Below the pieces are notes generated by a model. That model saw only the letters and a list, made by a program, of their open reading frames with translations. It had not been told where the DNA came from and ran no database searches. Made by a program: the position numbers and the translations under genes. Of a DNA stretch of 64,000 bases, positions 11,763-23,949 are shown one piece after another; position 1 is the stretch's first letter, and each line of letters begins with the position of its first letter. The DNA is from Raphanus sativus. Its lineage: Eukaryota; Streptophyta; Magnoliopsida; Brassicales; Brassicaceae. Where the stretch lies: assembly GCF_000801105.2 (NCBI RefSeq), contig NC_079519.1, positions 11,096,668 through 11,160,667 on the forward strand, written 5' to 3'.

Positions 11763-13377
11763 TCTAATCTATTAAAACTGAAGTACAAATATTATTTAAT
11801 CCTGAGTTTTGCACAATAATTACGATGACATGCCATTAGTTATAATTAAAGCACTGTTATTTAATACATTTAGTAACCGATTATTCCGGTGGCCAATACA
11901 TTATTAATGCAATCTCATTCGCCAGCCCATTTTTGTTTCACAGAACAACTACCAGCCCATTTATATTTCAAACTCATAAAAATTTATATGTAATCCAGTA
12001 TATTTTAGAAGTGAAAGATTTTAGCACTATTAAATTTTGAAAGTCTCAGATTCTCAACGTCTGTTTCCAAATGAAGTACCAAACTAAATAATTATATTTT
12101 TAATTTTTATATATGAAGATGATCCTGGGCCATGCACGTGGAGACTTGAACAAGTTAAACATCATTACATTTAATTTCAACACAACATTGAAACTAATAA
12201 TACTCTTTTCCTTCCGAATTCAAGACTATTAGAAAAAACCCATTCCTACTTCTACGCAATGACAACTAACTAGATTATACCATAACAAAATTAAAGCTTT
12301 ATATATATTTCAAATCAAAATAATAATTTAAAGTTATATCAAAAATTGATTCAACATATGCATATATTAAAAAATTTACTTTTACTAAAATATTTTCCAA
12401 TAACCATTATTGAAGAATGTTTACAATATATATAAGAAAACTACAATAAAAAGTCAAATTTCATATACCAACTTAAATTATGATTTTTTTCATTTCACAT
12501 TAAATTTTAAAAATATAATATATATAATTATTTGTATGATCGTACGTATAAAATACTATTAATTATATGTTTATTCTATTTTTAAAGGAAAAAATAGATT
12601 CTGAATTAGGGGTGGGCGTTCCGGTACACATTCAGGTTCGGTTCGGGTCTGTTTGGGTTTCGGATTGCCAGGGTCAAAGATTTCAATCTCATTCGGATAT
12701 TTCTAAAATTTGGTTTGGATTCGTTTCAAATCTTTGCGGGTTCGTTCGGGTTCGGATATTTCAATCTCATTCGGATATTTCTAAAATTTGGTTTGGATTC
12801 GTTTCAAATCTTTGCGGGTTTGTTCGGGTTCGGATAACCCATTTAAACTATTTTAAAATTTATATGCTTTACATTTTTCAAAATATATAAACAAAATAAT
12901 ATGTTACATATAAATTTGAATAACATATGTTAGAATACCTAAACTTAACATATAAATTGGTTTGATTTAAATATTTGGATAGAGAATAAATAATTATTTT
13001 AAATATATTTGGTGTTTTGAGTATACTTTAACGACTGTAGATATTTACATATGACTATTTATATATATTATCAATTATTTAAACCAACTTAGTATCATAT
13101 ATATATATATACATATATAAATCTATTTCGAATGCATTCGGGTATCTGAAATACTTGATTCAGATGGAGTTCGGTTTCAGTTCTCTAAATACCAAAATTT
13201 TGAATAATTTAGATATTTAATCAATTTCGGTTAGGATTTGGTACTTCTTTTTGGATCGGGATCGGTTTGATTTTTTGGATTTGGAATTTTTGTCCAATTC
13301 TAATATTGACATGGAAAAAAAATAGTAACATATTTTATAGAAAATACACCCGCACGGGCGTGCGGGTCAAAATCTAG
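11763..13377 (+). mobile_element. Helitron H11, plus strand (first of a tandem run)
   Basis: The 5' end reads A|TCTAATCTATTAAAACTGAA. The 3' end has the hairpin CCCGCACG-GG-CGTGCGGG (13349-13366), then TCAAAAT, CTAG (13374-13377) and T. Length is 1.6 kb with no coding capacity. The interior holds a GGTTCGG-rich block (about 12604-13310) in which a 78-bp unit is exactly tandemly repeated (12680-12757 and 12758-12835) apart from a base or two. The long open frame across that repeat is an artefact of the duplication. Confidence 0.8.
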
Positions 13378-15284
13378 TCTATATTATTAAAATTGAAGTA
13401 CACATTAAAGATGTTTGGAAACAAGGATAGTAGAATAAATGAGATATGTTCGGCAACATGAATAGTAGAAATGTGTACTTTCTTTTATTTACACATTTAA
13501 CTCAATAAATTAATAACAAATGAGAATTACTTAGAAACATAAATAACATATTTAATACTTCTTTTTATTTAAACATTTAGCCATTGTTTTTATAATAAAT
13601 TAAACAACTTTCTTTCTATATTTCTTTTTATTTACAATTCTGTCACTATATTTACAATTCTTTTTATTTACAATTCTTTATGGTGAAAATAAAAACACAA
13701 ACTGAAATATAAATAGTATATTATATATATTTTTTTTAAAAAAAAATAGTTTTATTACCTTATTTAATTTACTCAAATATAAAAATTTCAAGAGTTTAAT
13801 TTTCAAAATAAAATATCATAAAATTAATAATAATTCATAGAAAACTAATGCAAAAAAATTAAAACTTTGAAACATGGATAAAAGAAGAAAAAAATAATGG
13901 CTTATGTTATTAATAAAAATTGTAAATCCATTATATCAGTTTTTAAAATATACAAAATGGACTAATCTAATTACCTAAAAGTATTGTTTTATCTAAAATA
14001 ATCATAAAATAAAATTAAAATTTTATATACATATTTCAAATCAAAAATAATAATTTAAAATTGATTTATATCAAAAATTGATTTAAAACATGCATGTATT
14101 CAAAAATTAATTTTAACTAAAATATTTTCCAATAACCATTTTCTAAAAAAATTTCAATATATATAAGAAAAATACAACAAAAAGATTAATTTTATATACC
14201 AACTTAAATTATGCTTTTTATATTTCACATTAAAATTTAAGAATATAATATATATGTTTATTTATAAGATGATACATATAAAATACAATTACTTATATGA
14301 TTATTTATACGATGGACCAATTTTTTTGTTTTGACGTCGAAAGGCTATTCTATTATTTATATGATGGACCAATACAATTAACTATATGATGGCATATATA
14401 CGATAAATATTGACTAGGGCTGGGCGTTTAGGTATCCATTCTGGTTCGTTTCAGATCTGTTTGAGTTTCGGGTTTCAAAGGTCAAAAATTTTGGCCCCAT
14501 TCATATATTTTTAAATTTCAACTCGAAGTATGACTAGGGCTGGGCGTTCAGGTATCCATTCGGGTTCGTTTCAGATCTGCTTGGGTTTTGGGTTTCCTAG
14601 GTCAAAGATTTCAGCCTCATTCAGATATTTCTAAATTTCAGTTCGAATTATACTCAGATCTTTGCGGGTTCATTTCGGGTTCGGATAATCCATTTAGATT
14701 ATTTTTCAAAATTCATTATATATTTTGAATTTCTTAAAATCTATAAATAAAATATTATATTGTATATAAATCTGAATAACATATGTCAGAATACCTAAAC
14801 TTAACATATAAATTGGTTTGGTTTAAATTTTCGATCAAAAATCAATAATTATTTTAAATATTTTTGGTGTTTTGACTTTTGAGTGTACTTCCACTATGTT
14901 AGATATTTATATTTGACTATTTTATATATTTTCAAATATTTTAAACCAACCTAAAAGTATCATATGTATTCTGGGTGTTTTTATATACATTAAAATTAAA
15001 AATAATTAATATATATAAGTATATAAATCTTTTTCGGATACATTTTGATATCCAAAATACTTTGGTTCAAATTGGTTATGGTTCCGGTTATCTAAATATC
15101 AAAATTTTGAATAATTTGGATATTTAATCAATTTTGATTTGTGTTTGGTATTACTCTTTCGGATCGTGATCGGTTCGGTTCTTCATATTTGAATTTTTTA
15201 TCCAGCTTTGATATTGACATGAAAAATAAATAACAATATATTTTTAAAATATACATCTGCACGGGCGTGCGGATCAAAACTTAG
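13378..15284 (+). mobile_element. Helitron H12, plus strand, abutting H11
   Basis: It begins TCTATATTATTAAAATTGAA immediately after the CTAG of H11, with no spacer. It ends with a mildly decayed hairpin (CTGCACG-GG-CGTGCGG, kept by a wobble pair) and ATCAAAACTTAG|T at 15284. The interior has a ~118-bp tandem duplication of a block starting GACTAGGGCTGGGCGTT (about 14413-14530 and 14531-14648). It is non-coding and non-autonomous. Confidence 0.75.
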
Positions 15285-15599
15285 TTTAAATTACACTGTA
15301 AATATTTAATTAATATAGAAATATGTCACATTGTTTAAACAAAATATTAATGTAAAAGTATTGTACAGTTGCGTTCTAAAATTATTTATTTTAACAATAA
15401 ATCAAATCAATATATTGATTGGAGAGGAAATAAAACAAAGCCAAAGAAGTACATAGTTTACCAGAGACACTCTATGTGTCGAATTTATTATAAAGAAAGT
15501 TTCACTAAGATAAATACATTCAATAACTACAAACAAATAATATATTTCATAAAAGTGAAAAATAATACATGTGCTTTCAAAGCGCGGATCAAAATCTAG
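15285..15599 (+). mobile_element. Helitron 3'-end fragment (H13)
   Basis: A Helitron-type 3' end, AAAGCGCGGATCAAAATCTAG|T, closes at 15599, but no matching 5' end is seen between it and H12. It is either a truncated copy, or the original 3' end of an element into whose tail H12 inserted. Short frames here are AT-rich noise. Confidence 0.55.
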
Positions 15600-15614
15600 T
15601 ATATCTTATTAAAA

Positions 15615-17060
15615 TCTAAACTATTAAAACTGAAGTACAAATAAATCTTAACCCTGAGTTTTAGTCAATAATTACAATCATATGCCACTGTCCTTAAACA
15701 CAGTAGTTTTATACTTTCCTTAACCCATTTATTTCCTACTGAAACATACGCTAATAGTTTACAAAAAAAAAAGAAACATACGCTAATACCTTTCCTTTCT
15801 GTTACACCATAAATTCGTGGGATTGGTTTCGAATAATATAATATTGTTTCGGGCATATTACACCTACATGGTGCAGATCATAATCACTATCGTTTTTTTT
15901 TTCTTTTTTCTCGAAATCCATGAGCTATTATTTTTTTCGGGTAAAAGAAATGTTAAAAAATGTTTTCCAATAAACATTGTTAAAAAATGTTTTCAATATA
16001 TATAAGAAAAATACAATAAAAAGATTAATTTCATATACTAACTTAAATTATGGTTTTTATATTTCACATTAAATTTAAGAATATAATATATATGATTATT
16101 TATAAGATGGTACATATAAAATACTACTAATTATATGATTATTTATATGATGGATCAATAATTAATTATATGATGACATATATATGATACATAATAGTAC
16201 TAGGGCGGGACGTTCAGGTATTTCCGATTCGTTTTGGATCTGTTTGGATTTCGGGTTTCCGTAGTCAAAAACTTTAGTCTCATTCATATATTTCTAAATT
16301 TCAGTTCCAATTATGACTAGAGCTGGGCGTTCAAGTATCCATTCGGGTTCATTTCAGATCTATTTGGGTTTTGGATTTCCAGGGTCAAAGATTTCAGTCT
16401 CATTCAGATATTTCTAAATTTCAGTTCAAATTATATTCGGATCTTTGCGGGTTCAGTTTGGGTTCAGATAACTCATTTAAATTATTTTTTTAAAATTTAT
16501 TATATATTTTGAATTTCTTAAAATCTATAATAAAATAATATATTGTATATAAATCTTAATAACATATGTCATAATACCTAAACTTAATATATAAATTGGT
16601 TTAGTTTAAATTTTGGATCAAAAATTAATAATTATTTAAATATTTTTGGTGTTTTGAGTGTACTTCCACTATGTTAGATATTTATATTTAACTATTTTTA
16701 TATATTTTCAAGTATTTAAACCAATTTAAAAGTATCATATATATTCTGGATGTTTTTATATACATTAAAACTAAATATAATTAATATATATAAGTATATA
16801 AATCCTTTTTGGATACATTTTGATATCTAAAATACTTCGGTTCGAATTGGTTATAGTTTTGGTTGTCTAAATATCAAAATTTTGAATAATTTAGATATTT
16901 AATCAGTTTTGATTCAAGTTTGGTATTACTCTTTCGTATCGTGATCGGTTCGGTTCTTCAGATTTGATTTTTTTATCCAGCTTTAATATTGACATGAAAA
17001 AATAAATAAAAATATATTTTTGAAATATACACCCGCACGGGCGTGCGGGTCAAAATCTAG
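15615..17060 (+). mobile_element. Helitron H14, plus strand
   Basis: The 5' end is A|TCTAAACTATTAAAACTGAA. The 3' end is the hairpin CCCGCACG-GG-CGTGCGGG (17032-17049) followed by TCAAAAT and CTAG (17057-17060). It closely resembles H12, including a duplicated block starting CTGGGCGTTCA (about 16198 and 16316). It has no coding capacity. Its hairpin is identical to that of H11. Confidence 0.78.
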
Positions 17061-17062
17061 TA

Positions 17063-18281
17063 TCTTATTAAAACTCAAGTACAAAATCGGAGTGTTTGAA
17101 GACTTAAATAGGAGAATAGCAAATTTAGTACTGTTTGAAAACTTGGATAGCAGATTAAATGAAAACTGTTTGGAAACTTGGATAGCAGATTAAATGAAAA
17201 CTGTTTGGAAACTTGGATAGCAGATTAAATATTTTCTTTTATTTGCACATTTAACCAATATTTTTACAATAATTTAATTATTTCCTTTTTGTATTTCTTT
17301 TTATTTACATATTCTGCCTCTTCATTTAAAATCATTTTGAATTAATTAATTATAATTTCAAAGCTTACCTAAACAAATCAATATTCATATATTGACCAAA
17401 TCGAAAATTATTTTCTTTGGGGTGAAAATAAAACACAAACTGAAATATATAATGTATATTATATAAAACAATTTTTAAATATAATATTACCTTATTTAGT
17501 TTAGTCAAATATAAAATTTCAAGAGTTCAATTTTCAAGAAAATAAAATATCATAAAATTAATAATAATTCATAGAAAATTAATGCAACAAATTAAAATTT
17601 TAATTTTTAGTATGTTGTTTCATTTTAAACTAAATTAACAAAAAATAACAGGTTAATATATGAATAGTAAATTACATTAAATTACATCAAGTGATAAAAC
17701 TTTTAATATAATATTATGTACAAATAAAAAATAATCTTAAAACATCTATATTATAAAATAATATATTCTACTATATATGTCAATTATAAAACATTAAAAA
17801 TATACATGAAACTTTTTTATAAAACCAGCGGGTTATGAGTTTACGTTGAACACAAGTCAAACTAAATATCTGTGCAGATTAATATATGATTTGTGGAATT
17901 TCCTTCTTTTTTAAAAAAAGTCTACACAAGTTATAAAATTATCGAAACAAACTGCACAAGTTATAAAATTTTAGATAGAATATTATGTACAAAAATACCT
18001 TTTGAAATAATTTAATAAAATAATATTTTATTTTTTCACTGAATCAGATTGATCAAGACATCAAAACACCCGTTCAAATACAAATCGTTATCTGGATATC
18101 GTGTTTATAGAGTTTTAAAATTAGGTAAATACAATTTGGATATTGTAAAATTTCCGAGGGTTTTAGTCGGATCATCTTCTGTCCGGGTAGGTTTCTAGGA
18201 GACAAAAATATGTAAATAAACGATGTGTTTAAAAGATCATTAAATACTTTATAAAAAAATCTTGTGAGGGTCAAAATCTAG
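17063..18281 (+). mobile_element. Helitron H15, plus strand, decayed 3' hairpin
   Basis: It starts A|TCTTATTAAAACTCAAGTAC two bases after H14's CTAG. It ends GAGGGTCAAAATCTAG|T at 18281 with the GC-rich stem mostly lost. This closes a head-to-tail Helitron run of about 6.5 kb. The element is non-coding. Confidence 0.65.
17131..17230 (+). repeat. 35-bp tandem repeat, nearly three units
   Basis: The unit is CTGTTTGGAAACTTGGATAG followed by CAGATTAAATGAAAA. It occurs at 17131, 17166 and 17201, with one base difference and the last unit cut short at 30 bp. It lies inside Helitron H15. A single diverged copy is visible at the same place in H12 (about 13408-13440). Confidence 0.85.
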
Positions 18282-18423
18282 TTTAATAATTAATAGTCAG
18301 TAACTGGACTAAGGAATTGTGACTGACCGGTCTACTTATGTGTATGAAATATAAGGATACAACTTTCAAAAAAAAAAAAAAATCCAAAATATGTAAACTC
18401 AAATTTGACCATTGCTTGCCATT

Positions 18424-18995
18424 TAGGACTGGGACGGATCGGATATCTGGGATATTTTAAGGTATCCGGATCCAAATCTTTATCTTGCGGATCCATATTT
18501 TTATTATCCTTATCCGGATCCAGGGTTCTCGGATATCCGGGTATCAGATATCCTTCTAAAAATTCTAATATCCGACGGATATCCAGATCCGGATTCAGAT
18601 CTTTAAAATAAATAAAAATAATATTAAAATATATAAACTATTAACAATAATTTTAAAATAAAAGTATATATAATATTTTTAGTTATATCTATGTTTACTA
18701 TTACAAAATTTATATAATTATATATATATGTATATATTTGTATAGAAATAAAAATATAATAAATAAAATTAGTTCTTTATATATATATATATATATTCTT
18801 ATTTTGAAATAATTATTAATAAAAATTACGGATCCTGATATCCGGACTAAAATATCAAGATATCCGAATTCAGATTTGGTTTGACCGGATCCAACATTTT
18901 ACTATCCGAATTCGGATCCGGCCTTTTATCTGGATATTCGGAGCGGATTTCGAATCAGATTCGGATTTAAATCCGAATCTGGGATAATAAGTCCA
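18424..18995. mobile_element. Palindrome-rich GGATATCC element, possible hAT-like MITE
   Basis: The left part (18430-18600) and right part (18830-18980) are dense in GGATATCC, CGGATCCGG and CGGATTCGGAT motifs around an AT-rich middle. The outer ends, TAGGACTGGGAC and the complement of TTGGACTTATTATCCCAG, look like weak inverted repeats. Flanks GCCATTTA and GCCATTAG may be a decayed 8-bp target duplication. It ends about 190 bp before the start codon of the zinc-finger gene at 19183, so it is part of that gene's upstream region. Confidence 0.5.
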
Positions 18996-19182
18996 AGGCC
19001 ATTAGTGGCCTTCAAAATGCTTTCGGTAGCCAAAAAGGAAAGAAATCTACAAATATTATTCTAAAATCTAAAATCTGTATAAACTCTGAATTTAACTGGT
19101 CCAAGCCTTAGACATCAGATTTGCTAGAAAGAAAAAAAGACAATTTCGTTTTTCCAGTTTCTGAGTAAATTTTGTTGAGAGT

Positions 19183-21914
19183 ATGGCTACGGAAAACGAG
19201 AACGCAAAGACCAAAGAGATATATTGTCACCAAGTGATAGACCTTCATCTTTGTTTTTATATTACGATGGAACTTAAAATATCACTCGTCCAATTATACG
19301 TTTAGATTAATTTTTTTTTTCTTGTCATTTGAAGTTTTATTTTGATAAAGGAGAAGTGGTCTTTATTTTGCAGTGCCGTCAAAAGAGATCGGATGCTGTT
19401 GGAACTTGCGTGACCAAGGTGGGAACCAAGACATGTGTGTTGAAGTTTTGTCCTACGTGCCTGTTGAGCAGGTTTTGTTTTGATGTTTTGAGATTTATGT
19501 CTTTTGTTATGAGAAGAAACGTGTAAGCTCTGGTGATATGTATTGACTCGAATTAATAGGTACGGAGAGATTGGAGAGGAGGTTGCGTTGAATGATAACT
19601 GGGTTTGTCCCAGATGTAGGAAAATTTGCAATTGTAGTAGCTGCATGTAAGTCAAAATCATCCATTATATATATATATATATATATATTAAGGCACTTTT
19701 TACTGTTTTTGTTTTCTTTTTCTTTTTCCAGGATAAATAAAGGTGAGAAGCCTACTGGGATGTTGACAGCCACAGCTAAGAAAAATGGTTGCTCCAATGT
19801 CTATGAGTTCCTTAAGAAAGAGGGTTCTGACAAATACTTTTACAGGGGAAAGATGAAACCGGTACGCAGCTGTGATCCTTTGTATTGTGTCGATCATCGA
19901 TTTTGTGTCTTGTTTGATGATATTGGTGTCTGCAGGAAAATGTTATTGGACAGGGGAATTGTGCTGAAGAGACAAATGATTCAAGTGCTGGCTGCAGCGA
20001 GGAGAATGCTGCGGCAAGAGCCAAACGAGTTCTCAAGGAGAAAGAGGAGTTTCAGCTTGAGGAGGTTAAGCTACCACAGGGCATCCAATCAATCACTGTT
20101 TCAAATGTTGACTTGGATCCTGATAATGCTGGAAGTGTGCTTCAGTTTTTAGAGTTCTGCTTGACTTTTAGAGAGGTATCATCTATATAATTAACCCTTT
20201 GAATATAAGAAAGGCTCACTAATAGTTCCTCTCACTTTGTATGATTTTATGAATAGGCTCTGGGTTTGAGGGACGGCCAGGCTCAATTGGTTGTACATGA
20301 GGTTCTATCTGGGAGAAGCACGGGGAGCCAAGAGTATTCGACGCTTACCCAGACGATAATCCAGTTACTGACTCTTATACTAGTAGACAGAGGAGATATG
20401 TAAGCATTCTTTTTCTTGAAAAGTATCAAACTTTCTCTAACAAATTATGCATATCATATCATATCATATCTGATCAATTTTTATTTTTAAAAATAAATTG
20501 TAGATCGGTTGGCATTGGTGCAACAGATGATAGGTGGTTCACTATTCTTGGAGAATGTCTTGCGGAATCAGAAGTTAAGCTTGATGACTTCCCTCCTCAG
20601 ATGTTTCAGAAAGGCATTTCTGAGTATGCGGAGATGGATTCATTTCAAAAGCTTAAGCTTTTGAATTTTGTATGCGATGAAGCACTTGGCACATCGTAAG
20701 TTATAGAGATACATACATACATATATATGGGTTTTTTATGCTGATAATTTTTTCAGGGTGATGAGGAATTTCATTGAAAACTATGAAAACCCTAAATATG
20801 TTGAAAAGAAAAAGAAAGCAGAAGAAACATTGAATGCAGCAGAAGCTAAGGTAACAATAAAAAATCTACTTAGGTTTATACAGTTCAAGTTTAATAACGC
20901 TTAGATTCATTCTAAAACATTTCTGTTGTAGGAGAAACAACTGTATCAGAAGATAAAAGATGACTTTGCCAAAACTGAAGCAGATAATAATGGGGTTGCA
21001 TTAACAATCGAACAACGGGTTGCAATTATATCGCAAATGTCTGATGAAACTGAAGAAGTTCATTTTGAAATGAAAAAGGCATTAGAAATGCAACCTAAAG
21101 GTATAAATTGGAACTCAGGTGATTGATTTTTATAACAATGTATTATGTACCTAATCTTATTGTTTTGCATAGGTCAAGAATATAACGATGCTCTTAGAAC
21201 CAACCCGGTTGAACTCGATGACAATGGTCTTATTCTCTGGAATTTGAAGTCGTACAATGAAGAACCAACCATTTTGCTTCAAGGTGTGAAAGAAACATAG
21301 GAATTCTCCGTTTGTTGTGGCAAAGAGTATGTGCTGACTTTAATCTCTTCTATTTCTGGGTGCAGATTTGGGAAGCTGTAGTAACATATGCCCTCATGAA
21401 AAATGGTATTCTTTTAGCTCCCAGCAGAAACCACAGGTTGAGAAGTACATCACTTTCAAAAGGTAAATCATTTCATCTCTCTCTTAAAGTTTTTAGGTCA
21501 GGGAATTAATTATTAAGGTATGTGTAAGTTTTAAACTGCTTTTAGGTCAAAGAATTTTTGAATGCTTGTAAAGGTTTAAAATTGCTTTTATCAGTCGTAA
21601 ACCAAAATGTTATATATAATATCCACAAATTCTTGCAACTAAATCATATAGTAGACTAAACTGATGCTTCACTTGAAATTAATGTAATTTCGAATGTCTT
21701 TGTTGCAGTCAAGCACTTTCTGAGCATGAAATTGTATTGTGATTTTCTTGACCTTCATGCATTGTGAACGTGTTCATGGGTTTCCATTTTCTGTTTTGCA
21801 TATAGTTTGTTAGTTACATCTCAATTTTTCTTTTGAATCATGTGTTTAATATGTAGGAAGAAAAGTCTTATAGAAAAGAAGATGGAGAAGAAGAGAAAGG
21901 CTGTTACTGAGTAG
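19183..21914 (+). CDS. R1/CDCA7-type zinc-finger plus DDT-domain protein, 12 exons
   Basis: Exons: 19183-19233, 19374-19471, 19560-19646, 19732-19861, 19936-20175, 20257-20399, 20504-20695, 20757-20850, 20932-21100, 21173-21283, 21366-21462, 21857-21914, all GT-AG and in phase (489 aa). Residues about 15-80 form the cysteine-rich zf-4CXXC_R1 domain (CHQC, FCPTC, CPRC, CNCSSC), named after the MAOA repressor R1/CDCA7. Residues about 180-310 match a DDT domain (DPDNAGSVLQFLEFCLTF), then a Lys/Glu-rich region. The family is nuclear and chromatin-linked; CDCA7 proteins work with DDM1/HELLS remodellers. Arabidopsis relatives include At1g67270 and At1g67780 (recalled). An alternative last exon (21709-21742, ending EHEIVL) also splices in phase and gives 481 aa; I prefer the basic end KKMEKKRKAVTE. 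The upstream region is made of transposons. Confidence 0.85.
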
Positions 21915-22169
21915 TAGTGATGATTTTTTCCATTTGCCTGCAAGCACATAATACAAAAAATGTTTTTGCTAAGCAGAGGTAAAATGGTTGACTCATGCGC
22001 TCTTCTGGCATGCAATTTCAAAATTGCATTTGAATATGATCTGTTGTTTTAATTACATTTCTAAACAATCCAAAAACTCTTTCTGTACCATTTTATGCTA
22101 AAAATCTTTCTGAACAAACAATATATTTATTCATGTTATGAGTTTGATTAGTTACACTATAAACGTAGA

Positions 22170-23398
22170 TCCATATATATATATATAAAACTTTTTATCT
22201 CACTAAAACTCAAAACCCTCTTTGCTCTGTCGTTGACCTTCGGCGCGTGCATGTTCCCTTGACGTCACTGGAGGGTTCTCTTCCTATACTCTCTTTGCTT
22301 TTCTTTGTTCTTTCTCGTCCTTTCATCTTTCCCTCTGATATGTCGGTGACCCTGGAGTATGAGCTCCATCGGTGAAGGAACTACAGCCAAAGCCGGCGCC
22401 TCGCTTAGATCTCTGGTGTTATCACGTGGCTGGAGAGGCGGTTGCAAGATAAAGGGTCGGATTCCAGGGTTTTCAGGAGGGCTGCGTTTTTCTCCTTTGT
22501 TTGGCTCTCCCTTCGATTCGGTTGCGGGTGGCGGCGCGGAACAGTTCCTCTATCAGATCCAGCTTTGATCTCCCAAACCTGTTTGCTAAGTTTGTTTTAG
22601 CGGTGTGTTTTCGGGTTTTTATTTGGGATGCTCCTTGGGGTATCTCTTCCGCTTCTTTGGTGTCAAGGAGTTCTTTGGAGGCCTCATTTTCCACAAATGC
22701 GCGTTTTTAGCAGGCGGCTTACTATAATGTGTGTTGGTGCCTTGGCGTAATGAGTGGTGATTGGATTTCTGCTGTAGGGTGTTGTTGTCTATGGCTCCAC
22801 TCGAATCAGTTTTGTTGGTCTCCCTCTTTCTGTTCTCCTCTACCTGGCCTTGACTCTTTCCCATCCGAAGTTTTGTCAAAAAGCTTCATTGGGTTGCCCT
22901 CGTGATGTTTATTTTTTCTAGGGTGTTTTGTTGCCACCGGAATGTTCTCTCGACTTTCGGGTTCTCGGAAATGGGAAAAAGGCAATGTGTTTGGAGTCTT
23001 TATGCTGTCCTCAAGCTTCAGTGTCCCTCGGTGGCCCCTGTTGGAGTTTCATCATATCCCAGTGTCGATGCTGGTCCCTTGATCCCATCGGCAATTCTGT
23101 TACACTTTTGCAGGTTAAAAGAACTTAATTTGGAGTCAATGCTACTACTGTGTCAGGCCTGTGTTTATGCTTTGGGGACCGAATACTGATCATCTCCTTT
23201 ACCAGTGGTAAGGAGCCACTCCGGGAATGAACACTTCCTTACATTTGCGGTCTTCGTATTGTTTTGTCTCGTAGATTATTGTGTCTGAAGTTTGACATAG
23301 ATCGATAGGCGTCACTTAGTCTTTGTTGGAACAGTTGAAGCTTTTGTTTGTGCCTCTAGCAATTGTGTTGCTCAATCGGAAAAGATGGGTACCACGTG
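22170..23398 (+). other. Unassigned GC-richer region with promoter-like start; possible retroposed sequence
   Basis: A TATA-like run (TATATATATATAAAAC, about 22173-22190) precedes CT-rich sequence and about 1.2 kb of clearly less AT-rich DNA. Frames are open for 60-95 codons (such as 22902-23189) but none shows a recognisable domain, and frames overlap without a clear winner. It could be a non-coding transcribed retroposon of the Sadhu kind known in crucifers, or a decayed gene. This is a guess from composition only. Confidence 0.25.
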
Positions 23399-23700
23399 GT
23401 TAGAGCATCTTTAACGCTAAATCCCCTTTGGGGTCTCTTATTATTATTTTTTTTTACTTTTCTTTTCCGATTTAAAAAAAAATTAAAAAGGACCAATCGT
23501 GGATCACTCTGTGTTAGTGGGACCCACGAACAGCTCAAACAACTCTCAAAATACGTTTCTTCTTCCGAGACAAAAGCCAACTCTCAAAATACGTTTCTTC
23601 TTCCGAGACAAAAGCAGGCGTTTCTTCTTAATTTGCGGGACCCACCAATACCTTTTTGCTTAAAAACTCATATTAGAGACATAGATAAATATGGCCTTAT
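23399..23700. mobile_element. MITE-like sequence (GAGCATC-type end), right end unclear
   Basis: It opens TTAGAGCATCTTTAACGCTA with CCCCTTTGGGG just inside, the form of a common crucifer MITE whose ends read GAGCATC. I cannot find a convincing inverted right end before 23700, so it may be truncated. It contains the 38-bp tandem duplication at 23540-23615. Confidence 0.35.
23540..23615 (+). repeat. Perfect 38-bp tandem duplication
   Basis: The unit begins CAACTCTCAAAATACGTTTC and ends CGAGACAAAAGC. Copy one is 23540-23577 and copy two 23578-23615, with no differences. It makes a short frame look repetitive but encodes nothing recognisable. Perfect identity suggests a recent event. Confidence 0.9.
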
Positions 23701-23701
23701 T

Positions 23702-23946
23702 ATTCCTTCCATTTCTAAATAAGTATTTTTGACACTTTTCGCGGAGACTAAGAAATTTATACAATTGACTAATATATTTCTATTTAATGTATAATTAATT
23801 AGATAAGAATGATTTAAATAAAAAAATAATTAGTTATTCAAATGCGTAAAAAAATAGATTTAATATACAAAATTACATTAAGATTGTATAATAACACTTA
23901 TTTTGAAAAAAAAAATATAAAATGACACTTATTATGAAACAGAGAG
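23702..23946. mobile_element. Stowaway-like MITE
   Basis: The ends TTCCTTCCATTTCTAAATAAG and the complement of CTTATTATGAAACAGAGAG are imperfect inverted repeats of the CTCCCTCYGTTTC type. TA flanks both sides (23700-23701 and 23947-23948), the Tc1/mariner target. About 245 bp, AT-rich, non-coding. Confidence 0.7.
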
Positions 23947-23949
23947 TAT

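Noticed and set aside
12567..12890. 107-residue plus-strand open frame with a repeated protein segment
   Set aside because: It spans a 78-bp tandem duplication inside Helitron H11. The repeat creates the open frame, and there is no start context, domain or homologue.
11763..18281. CRISPR-like or satellite array because of regular GC-rich hairpins
   Set aside because: The hairpins are Helitron terminators followed by CTAG|T; spacing is 1.2-1.9 kb and the intervening DNA is homologous transposon sequence in a plant genome.
19592..20152. 186-residue plus-strand frame in the zinc-finger gene
   Set aside because: It reads through introns 3 and 4 and is out of phase with the spliced gene; the exon model explains all conserved residues.
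22359..23189. A protein-coding gene made of several overlapping 60-95-codon frames
   Set aside because: No domain, no consistent splicing and overlapping frames on both strands; kept only as an unassigned region.
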